Origin: Oligoflexia bacterium
Lineage (GTDB): Bacteria > Bdellovibrionota > UBA1018 > CAIPTA01
Reading direction: 5' to 3'
DNA length: 64,000 nt
Assembly (NCBI GenBank): GCA_023954355.1
Contig: JAMLID010000015.1
Coordinates: 1-64,000 of the forward strand
The number at the start of each line of letters is the position of its first letter. Position 1 is the first letter of the stretch. Both the position numbers and the translations under genes were made by a program. The notes beneath the pieces were generated by a model. It did not search any database. It worked only from the letters and a program-made list of their open reading frames with translations, and had not been told where the DNA came from. This document shows positions 42,386 to 50,903 of this stretch, in pieces.

Positions 42386-43624
42386 ATGTCATTACTGCTT
42401 AGAATTGCTACCAGAAACCTGTTTCGTAACTTTCGTCGCTCAGCCATAACAATGCTTACTATTTCTTTTGGGTTAGCAGTCATTCTATGGCTACAGTGCG
42501 TTTTAGAAGGCAGAAATCGTCATATTATTGAATCTATTACGACTTCATACACGGGCAACCTGCAGCTATTTCATAAAAATTATTTAGAGGACCGACTCAT
42601 TAATCTTTGGTTCAGCCCTGATAGAAATCTAATTGAAAGTACTCTTCCAAAGGGCACTTATTCAGCAGAGCGCGTACACTTGCCCTCGTTAGTTTCCAGT
42701 GGTGAAAACTCTGTTCCTATTTTACTAGAAGGTATAGAACCCGCAAAAGAAGCAGAAGTAACTAATGTTCGTAAAAATCTAATCGCTGGAAAATACCTTG
42801 AAGACGACCCTTCAGTAGATTGTGAGTCAAGGCAAATATATATCGGCAAAAAGCTCTCAGACCTATTAAAAGTTTCAGTTGGGAATAAAATCGTTATCCT
42901 TGCACAAGCCGCAGATGGCTCTCTTGGGAATGACCTTTTTCGTATTAGCGGAATTTTTGATTCAGGCTCACCAGACTTTGATAAATCTTTTGCTTTTGCA
43001 CCAATCAATTGTGTGAAAAAAGTAGGAGCCCTTTACGGCATTCATGAAATTAGCATCCGTATTCCCAACCTCAGCGATGAGCCTAAAATAAAATCTGCAC
43101 TTAAGAAAATTTTGCCAGAAAATATTGAGATTAGCTCTTGGAGAGAAAGCTTACCCAGTATGGCAACAATGGTTAAATATAACGATGCTACACTTGTTAT
43201 GATTTCTTCCATGTTGTTAATTGTTATTACATTAGGAATTGTAAACACTCTACTAATGAGCGTTTTTGAAAGAACACGAGAGTTCGGTGTGATGATTTCA
43301 CTTGGAACAACTCCAACTCAAGTGAGAATGTTGATCGTATTTGAATGTTTAGTGTTAGGAGTAATCTCTTCTATACTTGGTATCATTATTGGGTTTGTCG
43401 CTGTAATTTATCACCAAAAATACGGTTTTGATTTAAGGCCATTTTTAGGAGATCACTCTTCTCTTGATCAATTTCGCCTCGATTTAACTATTTATCCAGT
43501 ATTTCAATTTATTCCCTTCTTAAAGGCAGTGCTTTGGATGATGTTTTTTATTATATTAGCAGGAGTCTACCCAGCATGGAGGGCTTCTAAACTTGAACCA
43601 GTTGAAGCAATGAGGTCTGTATGA
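42386..43624 (+). CDS. ABC transporter permease, LolC/LolE/MacB (FtsX) type
   Basis: 412 residues: one N-terminal membrane helix (LRIATRNLFRNFRRSAITML then FGLAVIL), a periplasmic MacB-like domain of about 200 residues, then three membrane helices with the FtsX phrase EFGVMISLGTTPTQVR and the final YPAWRASKLEPVEAMRSV. This is the classic four-helix mechanotransmission permease. Family members move lipoproteins, lipids or peptides to periplasmic partners rather than across the membrane. Its stop overlaps the next gene start (ATGATGA), and the partner ATPase is divergent. Confidence 0.92.
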   Translation: MSLLLRIATRNLFRNFRRSAITMLTISFGLAVILWLQCVLEGRNRHIIESITTSYTGNLQLFHKNYLEDRLINLWFSPDRNLIESTLPKGTYSAERVHLPSLVSSGENSVPILLEGIEPAKEAEVTNVRKNLIAGKYLEDDPSVDCESRQIYIGKKLSDLLKVSVGNKIVILAQAADGSLGNDLFRISGIFDSGSPDFDKSFAFAPINCVKKVGALYGIHEISIRIPNLSDEPKIKSALKKILPENIEISSWRESLPSMATMVKYNDATLVMISSMLLIVITLGIVNTLLMSVFERTREFGVMISLGTTPTQVRMLIVFECLVLGVISSILGIIIGFVAVIYHQKYGFDLRPFLGDHSSLDQFRLDLTIYPVFQFIPFLKAVLWMMFFIILAGVYPAWRASKLEPVEAMRSV

Positions 43625-44421
43625 TGAAAACCGTAGCTTTAGTAAGTATTTTTATTACATCTTTATCGTTCGCAGCGAAACCAATAAATACAAAAAAAAC
43701 TACCACTAAGAGCAATAAAGCAACCTCTTCTCTAGCCACAACTCTTATAGAAAAATCAGAAGCGCATATACGTGGAAAAAGTTTCCGCGGAAAAATGACC
43801 ATGAAAGTTGAAAATAATGGTCAAACAAGAACCCTAGTCTTAAGAAATTGGTCTATAGGAAATACAAAATCTTTCGTAAAAATTTTAACACCTAAGAAAG
43901 ACCGCGACACTGGAAACTTAAGAATTGATATGAACTTATGGCAGTACCTGCCGAATGTAGAAAGAGTTATAAAAATTCCTCCAAGCCTGATGTTACAAAG
44001 CTGGATGGGTTCTGACTTTACCAATGACGATTTAGTAAAGACAAGCTCTTTAAGTAGAGATTATACTCATAAAATTCTCGCCAATGAAAAATATGGTACT
44101 TATAAAGCAGTAAAAATTGAATGCATACCAAAACCAAATGCACCTATTGTTTGGGGTAAAGTAATTGCATGGGTAAGAGAGGGTGATGGAGTTCCTTTAA
44201 AGCAAGAATTTTACTCTGAAAACGGTGAACTGCTGAAAGTTATGGAAGGTAGCGAAGTAAAAACTTTTGGCAAGAGAACTATTCCCACAGTTCTTGTAAT
44301 GAAAAACTTAAAGCGTGAAAACTCTAAAACTACTTTAACTTATGATGAAGTGCATTTTGATGAAAATATTCCCAATAATATTTTCACTCAAGAAAATCTT
44401 AGAAGCCCTGTAAAGGATTGA
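43621..44421 (+). CDS. LolA-like periplasmic carrier (outer membrane lipoprotein-sorting family)
   Basis: 266 residues with a signal peptide (hydrophobic 4-16, SFAAK). The mature part matches the LolA-like family PF17131: RGKSFRGKMTMKVENNG, NLRIDMNLWQYLPNVERVIKI, SWMGSDFTNDDLVK and a VIAWVREGDGVPL strand. The open half-barrel fold binds acyl chains. Following the FtsX-type permease with overlap, it probably receives a lipid product and shuttles it to the outer membrane, rather than serving general lipoprotein sorting. Confidence 0.88.
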   Translation: MMKTVALVSIFITSLSFAAKPINTKKTTTKSNKATSSLATTLIEKSEAHIRGKSFRGKMTMKVENNGQTRTLVLRNWSIGNTKSFVKILTPKKDRDTGNLRIDMNLWQYLPNVERVIKIPPSLMLQSWMGSDFTNDDLVKTSSLSRDYTHKILANEKYGTYKAVKIECIPKPNAPIVWGKVIAWVREGDGVPLKQEFYSENGELLKVMEGSEVKTFGKRTIPTVLVMKNLKRENSKTTLTYDEVHFDENIPNNIFTQENLRSPVKD

Positions 44422-44422
44422 T

Positions 44423-45493
44423 TTGGAGTTTTTTCTATACTTTCTCTCCTTTTTCTTTAATTTCACCTATGGTGTGCTTCTTCCGATAATCCCACACCTC
44501 GACACAGAACATGCTGGCTGGGCATTTACCGCTTTTCTTTTAGCAAAGCTTGTATGGTTTATCCCTGCAGGTTTTATAAGCGACTATATTGGACACAAAA
44601 AGGGATTATTACTAGCGCTCTTTGCACAAAGCATCGCCTTAATTTTCATAGCAGAATTCTCTTCTCTACCTTGGTTAGGTAGAATATTTGAAGGTATTGC
44701 CTTAGCTCAAGGAACATTATCTACCTTTGCCTTTTTAAGAGTAATAAAAAAAGAAGCCCACAGTTTTCAAAAATCAATTTCTCATCTGCTTGCTCTAGGT
44801 GGCCTAGGGATGATTTTTGGTCCAACAATAGGATATATCGCTCTAACATGGAACGCGAACTTGATTCTCTGGATATTAGCAATATCAAGCGCTCTACTAT
44901 TCCTATTTTGCTTTTTTCTAAAAGAACTAAAAAAAATAAATCAAACTCAAAGATCCGAAAAAAACATTCAAGGCCGCGAATTCTACTGCCTAGTTATTGG
45001 ACTAACTGCCGCAAAAGCGATCGGAGTTGGCTGGGAACCTAATCTAGCATGGTGGGCACAGAGTTCTTTACATCTCTCTGCAACGTTGGCTGGTCTAAGC
45101 TTTTTAATTCTAGGTCTTTCTTTTGTTCTAGGTAGTATATTCGCCAATAAAATTTTTATCCCAATTGTGTTCTTAGGCTTTATGGCACTAGAGCTCAGCC
45201 TGGGGGGCATCAAATGGCTTTGGTGGCCTGCTATGTTTTCTTTCGGCTTGTGGTATGGGATATACATTACTATTTCCGTGGCAAAACTAGGATGGAGTGA
45301 ACCAGATCGTATAGGCAAGCATAATGCTATATGGATGCTTTTAACCGATGTTCCTATGACTTTTATACCAGCTATTTTATGGAACTGGAGAGAAATGCAC
45401 TACCAAATCCCCAGAGCCTCTTTAGGTTTTATTCTCTTATTTATTAGTATGGTTTTTTTATTTGCTAGCCAGTGGAGAAAAAAACTTATTTAG
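44423..45493 (+). CDS. MFS transporter in the lipid locus
   Basis: 356 residues starting with TTG; AAGGA lies six bases upstream. About eleven hydrophobic helices and the loop DYIGHKKGLLL after helix 2 mark a major facilitator permease. It follows the LolA-like gene by 1 bp, so it is part of the export operon. It may export a precursor or take up a starter acid. Its 3' end overlaps the convergent acyltransferase gene by 8 bp. Confidence 0.82.
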   Translation: MEFFLYFLSFFFNFTYGVLLPIIPHLDTEHAGWAFTAFLLAKLVWFIPAGFISDYIGHKKGLLLALFAQSIALIFIAEFSSLPWLGRIFEGIALAQGTLSTFAFLRVIKKEAHSFQKSISHLLALGGLGMIFGPTIGYIALTWNANLILWILAISSALLFLFCFFLKELKKINQTQRSEKNIQGREFYCLVIGLTAAKAIGVGWEPNLAWWAQSSLHLSATLAGLSFLILGLSFVLGSIFANKIFIPIVFLGFMALELSLGGIKWLWWPAMFSFGLWYGIYITISVAKLGWSEPDRIGKHNAIWMLLTDVPMTFIPAILWNWREMHYQIPRASLGFILLFISMVFLFASQWRKKLI

Positions 45494-46205
45494 CACTACG
45501 CTCAGGATTCCCATGCTCCCACTTAAAGTTATCCAGTTTTGATCCCTCAGTAATATTTTCTGAAATTAAATTACCCATTCCCACCCATGCTCCAGCACCA
45601 ATTTTTGTCTTTGGTCCTAAAATACAGTTCATACCAATGAATACATTTTCACCAATCTCTACAGGAGACACAAATAAGCGGTCGCCAACAAAGGTGTGAC
45701 AAGCTATGTGCACACCTTCCGATACTGTTGACCCTTTACCTATTGTAATCATAGAGAGGTCTACAAAACTTACTCCTATAGAAGTATTCACACCATAAGC
45801 AATCTTCATTCCGAGAGCACGCCAATGTAAATACTTTGTTAAATAAAATGCATTTAACAACGGAGAGATACCTGCAATGATAGAAGACCGAGACAATCCC
45901 AAATGACAAAACCAAGTCAAAGTTCCTTTATTTATTCCCATTGGATACACGCCTCTTTTTTGCTTCGGAATAAACAAACGTAGAGCCCATAAAACAAATA
46001 TAAAACTAAAAATTAATAAAAAAGGAGCAAGCAAAGAATAAAGAAAGAATTTTGCTGCGGAGAAAGTCCAAATACTATGTAAATAAGTCAGAGCAATCGA
46101 CCACGCAACTATGCCAGGCCCCAAAGACAGAAAAATGCCCAAAAAGTCGATAATTCCATATGCATACCAAGGTAATCCTGTAGATACTCTCGCTTTTTTT
46201 TCCAT
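45486..46205 (-). CDS. Membrane-anchored hexapeptide-repeat acyltransferase
   Basis: About 239 residues from the ATG at 46205, which has AGGA upstream; an ATG at 46262 lies inside the divergent GH3 gene and lacks a site. Two membrane segments (about 15-40 and 50-75) are followed by a left-handed beta-helix: GKGSTVSEGVHIACHTFVGD, VEIGENVFIGMNCILGPKTK, IGAGAWVGMGNLI. It resembles the C-terminal beta-helix domains of Pls/PosA-type peptide synthetases. It probably acylates, or acetylates, a membrane-bound product of the locus. Confidence 0.75.
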   Translation of the reverse strand: MEKKARVSTGLPWYAYGIIDFLGIFLSLGPGIVAWSIALTYLHSIWTFSAAKFFLYSLLAPFLLIFSFIFVLWALRLFIPKQKRGVYPMGINKGTLTWFCHLGLSRSSIIAGISPLLNAFYLTKYLHWRALGMKIAYGVNTSIGVSFVDLSMITIGKGSTVSEGVHIACHTFVGDRLFVSPVEIGENVFIGMNCILGPKTKIGAGAWVGMGNLISENITEGSKLDNFKWEHGNPERSAK

Positions 46206-46251
46206 TTTTCTTTTCCTAAATCTATTTTTCTGAAAAAATTGTATCATTCTT

Positions 46252-47751
46252 ATGGCATTCACGACAAAAATCGTTCAATCTCTAACTTATTTTCCTTATC
46301 GATCATTCGTTCGAGACTGTAAAAATCCGGTTGCGGCTAAAGCACGCCTATGGGCTGAAATTAGTCTACTCATTAATAAGGGAGACTTTTGGAAAACTCC
46401 CCACAAAAATCTTGATCAGTTTCCCATCAGCGATTACGAAGACTATCGTCAAACAATAGAAACTGCCTACAAAAATAGCAATATTTGTCCAATCACAGGA
46501 GAACCTATTTTATTCTGGTCTGAAAGTGGTGGAACAACAGGAAAGTCAAAAAAATACCCTATTACAGAAATTTACAAAAAAAGCTTTCAATCCACAACAC
46601 CACCCCTACTACATAGCTTCTGTAAGCGTTTTCCAAAGTTTTTACAAAAACCTGTGCTTTACTTTGCCTCTACCTTACCTGAGAAAATATCGCCTCAAGG
46701 TATCGAGTTAGGATTCATTAGTGGTTATAACTACAGAAATATTCCCCCGCTTCTAGCAAAAAAATACGCCTTTCCCATAGAGGTTTTTAAAGATCGTGAA
46801 ACTTTTTTTCGTTGGGGACCGCTTTATGCTCTTTGCACTGACCTGTCAGCCATGATTGCGATTACTCCCTCTATTATTGAGCAATTCGCAACTGAAATAG
46901 AAAAAAACAAAAACCTATACTTGCGTTGCCTGAAAAATGATAAAGAAGTTCCTGCACACTTACCCAAAATTCATTGCTCTTTAGAAAGACAAAAACTCTT
47001 GGAGCATGAACTATCTATAACCCCTATAGACTTTAGTCGCATATGGCCTTCACTCTCTTTTATTTGCTGTTGGAAATCTGCCACCTGTGGGCTTCAGTTA
47101 CCTAGAATAAATAAGTGGGTTAAAAAGATTCCTATCATTGATGCTACCTACTCTGCAACAGAGGCTTGGATGACGGTGCCTATGGAGACTGAACAAATAG
47201 GTGGCCCTTTTCATCCGAATGCTCTCATTTTAGAGTTTTTTCATTCTGATAAACCTGAAAAAATACTGCAAGCATGGGAACTTGCTATAGGTGAGCAATA
47301 TGAAGTTCTTTTAACTACAAAAATGGGCTTCATTCGGTATAGACTTTACGACATCGTTCGCTGTAATGGTTATTTCCATAAATCTCCTATTTTAGAATTT
47401 GTAGAGAAAGCAGGCAATACCGTAAGCCTGGGACAATGTAGAATTAGTGAAACACATATCTTAGCTTCGCTTGGCTCTCTAGACTTTTCTAATTCTTGGC
47501 TCATTGCTCCAGCAGTAGATGGTAGTGGATTAGTGTTTTATATTGAAACCACTGAAGATCAACTAGAGAAGAAAGTTGCATTGCTTGATCTACAATTACA
47601 AAAAAACAACTCTGACTATGCAGAGGATATACGAGATGGTTTACTAAAACCTATTAGAATTAAAGTGCATTCGGATTATTTTAAAAATTTCGAAACGCAC
47701 GCGCAAAATAAACCAAAAGTTATTCAAAAAAATCCAATTGAAACCATCTAA
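46252..47751 (+). CDS. GH3-family acyl-adenylating enzyme
   Basis: 499 residues of the GH3 family (PF03321), known from plant auxin-amido synthetases and scattered bacterial clusters. Motifs: FWSESGGTTGKSKKYPIT (phosphate-binding loop), ICCWKSATCGLQ, DATYSATEAWMTVP and LLTTKMGFIRYRLYD. Such enzymes adenylate a carboxylic acid and join it to an amine or thiol. With a second adenylating enzyme in the locus (39174), it could conjugate the finished acyl chain with an amino compound. It starts 46 bp from the divergent acyltransferase gene and overlaps the barrel gene tail to tail by 4 bp. Confidence 0.85.
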   Translation: MAFTTKIVQSLTYFPYRSFVRDCKNPVAAKARLWAEISLLINKGDFWKTPHKNLDQFPISDYEDYRQTIETAYKNSNICPITGEPILFWSESGGTTGKSKKYPITEIYKKSFQSTTPPLLHSFCKRFPKFLQKPVLYFASTLPEKISPQGIELGFISGYNYRNIPPLLAKKYAFPIEVFKDRETFFRWGPLYALCTDLSAMIAITPSIIEQFATEIEKNKNLYLRCLKNDKEVPAHLPKIHCSLERQKLLEHELSITPIDFSRIWPSLSFICCWKSATCGLQLPRINKWVKKIPIIDATYSATEAWMTVPMETEQIGGPFHPNALILEFFHSDKPEKILQAWELAIGEQYEVLLTTKMGFIRYRLYDIVRCNGYFHKSPILEFVEKAGNTVSLGQCRISETHILASLGSLDFSNSWLIAPAVDGSGLVFYIETTEDQLEKKVALLDLQLQKNNSDYAEDIRDGLLKPIRIKVHSDYFKNFETHAQNKPKVIQKNPIETI

Positions 47752-48929
47752 TAAGAAACAGTAAGTTGCAAACCTATTTGTGAGGGTGCCCCTATACTCT
47801 GATTTTGCATTACCTTTGGGTACTCAAAAGTTCGTTTTGAAAATTCTGTTCCTGGCTTACCTACCGGAAATCTAACATCCATAGCAATATCCCAATTATC
47901 GCTCAGTGAACGCGATAGTTTTATCATTGGGTAAAAGCTTCCATCTACAAAATTAGTCATCGACGATATATTCAAAAGCCAAAACGAAGTTAACTGAGCA
48001 GATGCCTGAAAAAAACCATATCCCTTTGCTCGCAGCGCTCTAAACCTAGAACTTGTATCTAATGCATAATCAGCTGAGCTTGATTTACCCTTTTCGTAAT
48101 ATAATCCCTCGAACAAAAGTGTCCATATTTCATTTAAGGCATACTCAACACCCACACCAAGCTGAAGCTCTCTTTGTTCTCGTTTGTTATCAAAATCAAT
48201 CCATAAGCTTTCGAGACGTAAAGTTGCACCAAGCAAATCTTTAGCTAAAGCAAAACCAAGAGAATTATTTTCCCACCAACGTGAGGCCATGAGGTGAAAT
48301 TCTATTTCAGGATGATAGGCAATTGCTTCTAACCAACGAACAGCATCATAAGAACGAAAATCTCTACCCTCAATATCTATTGCTTGAAATGCATAAATAT
48401 CTTTTTGATAGCGAATTGTTAATGAGTCTTGGCCATAGATAAAATTTGGACCTGCCGAGTTCGGTAATGGGCGAGAAAATTTATTCCAAATAGGGATCAC
48501 TTTCAGCGTACCGACTCCTATAGGCTTTCTACCGATTTGCATTTCTAAACGCCCTAGATAAGAGGTATATGTAAGTCTTTCAATATCTAAAAGCATTTCT
48601 TGCTTAGATTTGTCTACCACCTTCCACTCTAGATTCATTAATCTTCTTGGACTTTCTACAGTAGCGTAGCCAATGGAATTTGCGCTTTGATCTCTAAAAG
48701 CACTATAAAATGCTCGTAACTCTGGAGTAAGCTCTAGTCTAAAATAAGGATTCGTATATCTGGCGGCATAAGATGTTTTAAAAATGGTTTCAAAGCTTGA
48801 ATCTAGGGTACCGAAGCCTTCATTGGGAAATTCTCGATATCCAGTTTGAAAAAATACATCACCCTTGCCAGAAAAGGTGGCCTGAGAAACCGCAGGTAAC
48901 AAAAATATGAAACAGAAAATCTTAAACAT
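47748..48929 (-). CDS. Outer-membrane beta-barrel protein of the export system
   Basis: 393 residues with a signal peptide (hydrophobic 2-15, SQA). It is dominated by amphipathic strands with aromatic girdles (YFRLELTPELRAFYSAF, LTIRYQKDIYAFQAIDI, WTLLFEGLYYEKG) and ends LQLTVSY, a barrel-terminal strand. It resembles DUF1302-like or alginate-export-like porins that often lie beside LolA-like/FtsX permease genes. It follows the hydroxylase gene by 9 bp. Likely the outer-membrane acceptor or exit pore for the product. Confidence 0.78.
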   Translation of the reverse strand: MFKIFCFIFLLPAVSQATFSGKGDVFFQTGYREFPNEGFGTLDSSFETIFKTSYAARYTNPYFRLELTPELRAFYSAFRDQSANSIGYATVESPRRLMNLEWKVVDKSKQEMLLDIERLTYTSYLGRLEMQIGRKPIGVGTLKVIPIWNKFSRPLPNSAGPNFIYGQDSLTIRYQKDIYAFQAIDIEGRDFRSYDAVRWLEAIAYHPEIEFHLMASRWWENNSLGFALAKDLLGATLRLESLWIDFDNKREQRELQLGVGVEYALNEIWTLLFEGLYYEKGKSSSADYALDTSSRFRALRAKGYGFFQASAQLTSFWLLNISSMTNFVDGSFYPMIKLSRSLSDNWDIAMDVRFPVGKPGTEFSKRTFEYPKVMQNQSIGAPSQIGLQLTVSY

Positions 48930-48938
48930 AAAAATAAC

Positions 48939-49793
48939 CTACCGTTTTTTTCTAATTAATGGATACAGAACAACCTCAAAGAACTGTGTAGGCGTATACG
49001 GATGATCATCTTGTAGCCCTGTCTGTTCAGGTGCAGGTCGATCTTTAGGTAAGTAAAATGTTCCAAATACAAGATCCCAAATGCTCGTAGCTACACCAAA
49101 ATTTTTATCAGCTTCCGCGGCAATAGTTGAATGATGCCATCGATGTAGGTGATTAGTAGAAAAAACATAATTCAAATATTGAAAGTTAAAATTTGCTCTT
49201 GAGTGAGAAAATACCCCTCCAACAGTTACAAATGTTGCCGCTAATAAAACAGCATTAGGATCAAAGCCAAGCATTAAAATAAAAGGGAAAGCAATTGCAT
49301 TGCGCAAAAAATAGTCAAAAGGATGTGAGTAAAATGTATTTAAAGAATAAATTTCTTTTACCGAGTGGTGAATAGAATGAAACTTCCATAAAATAGGAAT
49401 TTTGTGTTGAGCAAAGTGTATCCAATAACGAATAAACTCATTCAATAAAAGAGCAACAACTGCTTGAAGCCATAAAGGTCCTAATACACTACTTGAAAAT
49501 AAAACCTTATCCGAAAAAAAGTGAGTTGTAAAAAGAGCTAATAAATATACAACTAAAAGATCACCTATTCCCGCTGTTATAAAAATATTAAATAAACTAA
49601 AGCTAAAATCTCTCCCTACAGGTCTAGCTGGTGCGTTTTGATGAAAAGGTATTTTCGACTCAACAAAAAGATTAAACCCTACCGTCACGACTATTAAAGG
49701 CAAAATAATAAATATTTTAGGCCATGATAAATATACAGCCAACACTGAATACGAAAGAGCAATAAATAAAAAATAGATAAACGAATTTTTCAA
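48939..49793 (-). CDS. Fatty-acid hydroxylase/sterol desaturase family protein
   Basis: 284 residues starting with TTG; GGAG lies seven bases upstream. Several membrane helices and the three histidine clusters of the di-iron family: HFAQHK, HSIHHSVKEIYSLNTFYSHP and HLHRWHHST, ending DLVFGTFYLPKD (PF04116). These integral enzymes hydroxylate or desaturate lipid chains using O2. As first gene of the hydroxylase-barrel pair it probably tailors the lipid made by the KAS III enzymes. Confidence 0.92.
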   Translation of the reverse strand: MKNSFIYFLFIALSYSVLAVYLSWPKIFIILPLIVVTVGFNLFVESKIPFHQNAPARPVGRDFSFSLFNIFITAGIGDLLVVYLLALFTTHFFSDKVLFSSSVLGPLWLQAVVALLLNEFIRYWIHFAQHKIPILWKFHSIHHSVKEIYSLNTFYSHPFDYFLRNAIAFPFILMLGFDPNAVLLAATFVTVGGVFSHSRANFNFQYLNYVFSTNHLHRWHHSTIAAEADKNFGVATSIWDLVFGTFYLPKDRPAPEQTGLQDDHPYTPTQFFEVVLYPLIRKKR

Positions 49794-49822
49794 AATTTTC
49801 TCCAGTAGATAAAATATAATTC

Positions 49823-50116
49823 TTACTTTTTACTCTGACAGTACTTATATAGTACTGGTTGTGAACAACCAGCTAACTTACAATGTTCAGAGTTTTTTAC
49901 TTTTTTATCTTCTTCTCTAATTTTTTCTAGCGAATCACCTTTTTCTTTATATAGACACTTTGTACTTTGTTGGGTCACATCACTCACACAGCATCCACAC
50001 CCACAGGATATATATTCATCAATACTCAAATTTTCTTTTGCACTGATGATTGCTGGATACAGTGTAATCAAAAAAACGAAAATATTTTTTAATCTTCTAA
50101 AATTATTAATAAACAT
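49823..50116 (-). CDS. Small secreted cysteine-rich protein
   Basis: About 97 residues from the ATG at 50116; a TTG at 50128 is an alternative. A signal peptide (FVFLITLYPAIISA) precedes a short mature protein with a dense cysteine cluster ISCGCGCCVSD and further cysteines at TKCLYK, EHCKLAGC and YKYCQ, nine in all. This fits metal binding or a disulfide-knotted peptide. No family recognised. It is 29 bp upstream of the hydroxylase gene on the same strand and may be co-transcribed. Confidence 0.6.
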   Translation of the reverse strand: MFINNFRRLKNIFVFLITLYPAIISAKENLSIDEYISCGCGCCVSDVTQQSTKCLYKEKGDSLEKIREEDKKVKNSEHCKLAGCSQPVLYKYCQSKK

Positions 50117-50181
50117 AAATCTACTCAATTAAACTCCAAAAAATTCATAAAAAGAGTATAACTGAAAGAAAGGAGAGATTC

Positions 50182-50397
50182 ATGAATATAAGTACCAGTA
50201 CGATACTCTGTGGGATTATTTTTGGCTCTCTGGGTCTGTATTTTTTAAAGGTGGGAAAAAGTTTAGCTAAAGTTGACCTACTACTCTACGGTCTAGTTTT
50301 ATTGGTGTATCCATATTTTACTGAAAACGACTGGTTACTTTGGGGGATAGGAACTGTTACTACAGTACTTTGTTTTCGCTCAATTCGACGACCATAG
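50182..50397 (+). CDS. Small two-helix membrane protein
   Basis: 71 residues with an excellent ribosome site (AAAGGAGAG). Hydrophobic segments at about 6-22 and 33-62, separated by a basic loop KVGKSLAKV, and a short basic tail (SIRRP). No family recognised. Divergent from the cysteine-rich gene. Probably an inner-membrane accessory protein. Confidence 0.6.
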   Translation: MNISTSTILCGIIFGSLGLYFLKVGKSLAKVDLLLYGLVLLVYPYFTENDWLLWGIGTVTTVLCFRSIRRP

Positions 50398-50417
50398 CTT
50401 TTCTAAAAATAAAAAAA

Positions 50418-50439
50418 GGGCTTAGCATTCACTAAGCCC
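50418..50439 (-). terminator. Rho-independent terminator for the minus-strand gene at 50458
   Basis: GGGCTTAG 50418-50425 pairs with CTAAGCCC 50432-50439 around a six-base loop. On the minus strand the hairpin is followed by a run of seven T, then ATTTTT. It also lies just after the convergent gene at 50182 and may stop both. Confidence 0.85.
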
Positions 50440-50457
50440 AGTTCGAACTTATGATAA

Positions 50458-50778
50458 TTATTTTTTACAGCCAAAAAGCTCGCCTTTGTCAAACTGCAAT
50501 GTCATTTGACCTATGCTCATAAATTCTCTTTCATCGCTTGATTTAGAAACAGCAGCGAAGCCTTTAATTGTTGTTTCTCTAACGCCATTTTCACCTTGGC
50601 GAAAATATCTATGAACTTCAAGAAATGGCACAGATTCTCCAGCAACATTCACAGTATTAATTCTGTATGTATTATCTGGTAAATCTTTAAATGCATTTTT
50701 GCAGTTATAGGTGCCATCGTTATATGCAAATGCAGATACACTCATTAAAAATCCAAGACCGAAAATTACGTTTTTCAT
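50458..50778 (-). CDS. Small secreted protein, unknown
   Basis: 106 residues with a clear signal peptide (MKNVIFGLGFLMSVSAFA) and an AAGGAG ribosome site. The mature part begins YNDGTYNCKN and has a second cysteine in the final GELFGCKK, so a disulfide could close the domain. Strand-rich in between. No family recognised. Its own terminator indicates a monocistronic unit. Confidence 0.68.
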   Translation of the reverse strand: MKNVIFGLGFLMSVSAFAYNDGTYNCKNAFKDLPDNTYRINTVNVAGESVPFLEVHRYFRQGENGVRETTIKGFAAVSKSSDEREFMSIGQMTLQFDKGELFGCKK

Positions 50779-50903
50779 ATGTGACTCCTTTATAGCTTAT
50801 TTAAATCGAAGATATTTATCCCAGATCATCTGTCGATAAACAAGTTTTACACAACGCACAGAGCTCGTTAATTTACTAAATTATTGAATAATGCGGCGCG
50901 ATT

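Noticed and set aside
35575-43624. OleABCD olefin pathway
   Set aside because: KAS III, AMP ligase and SDR are present, but no OleB hydrolase is, and an ACP and LolA-like export system do not belong to that pathway.
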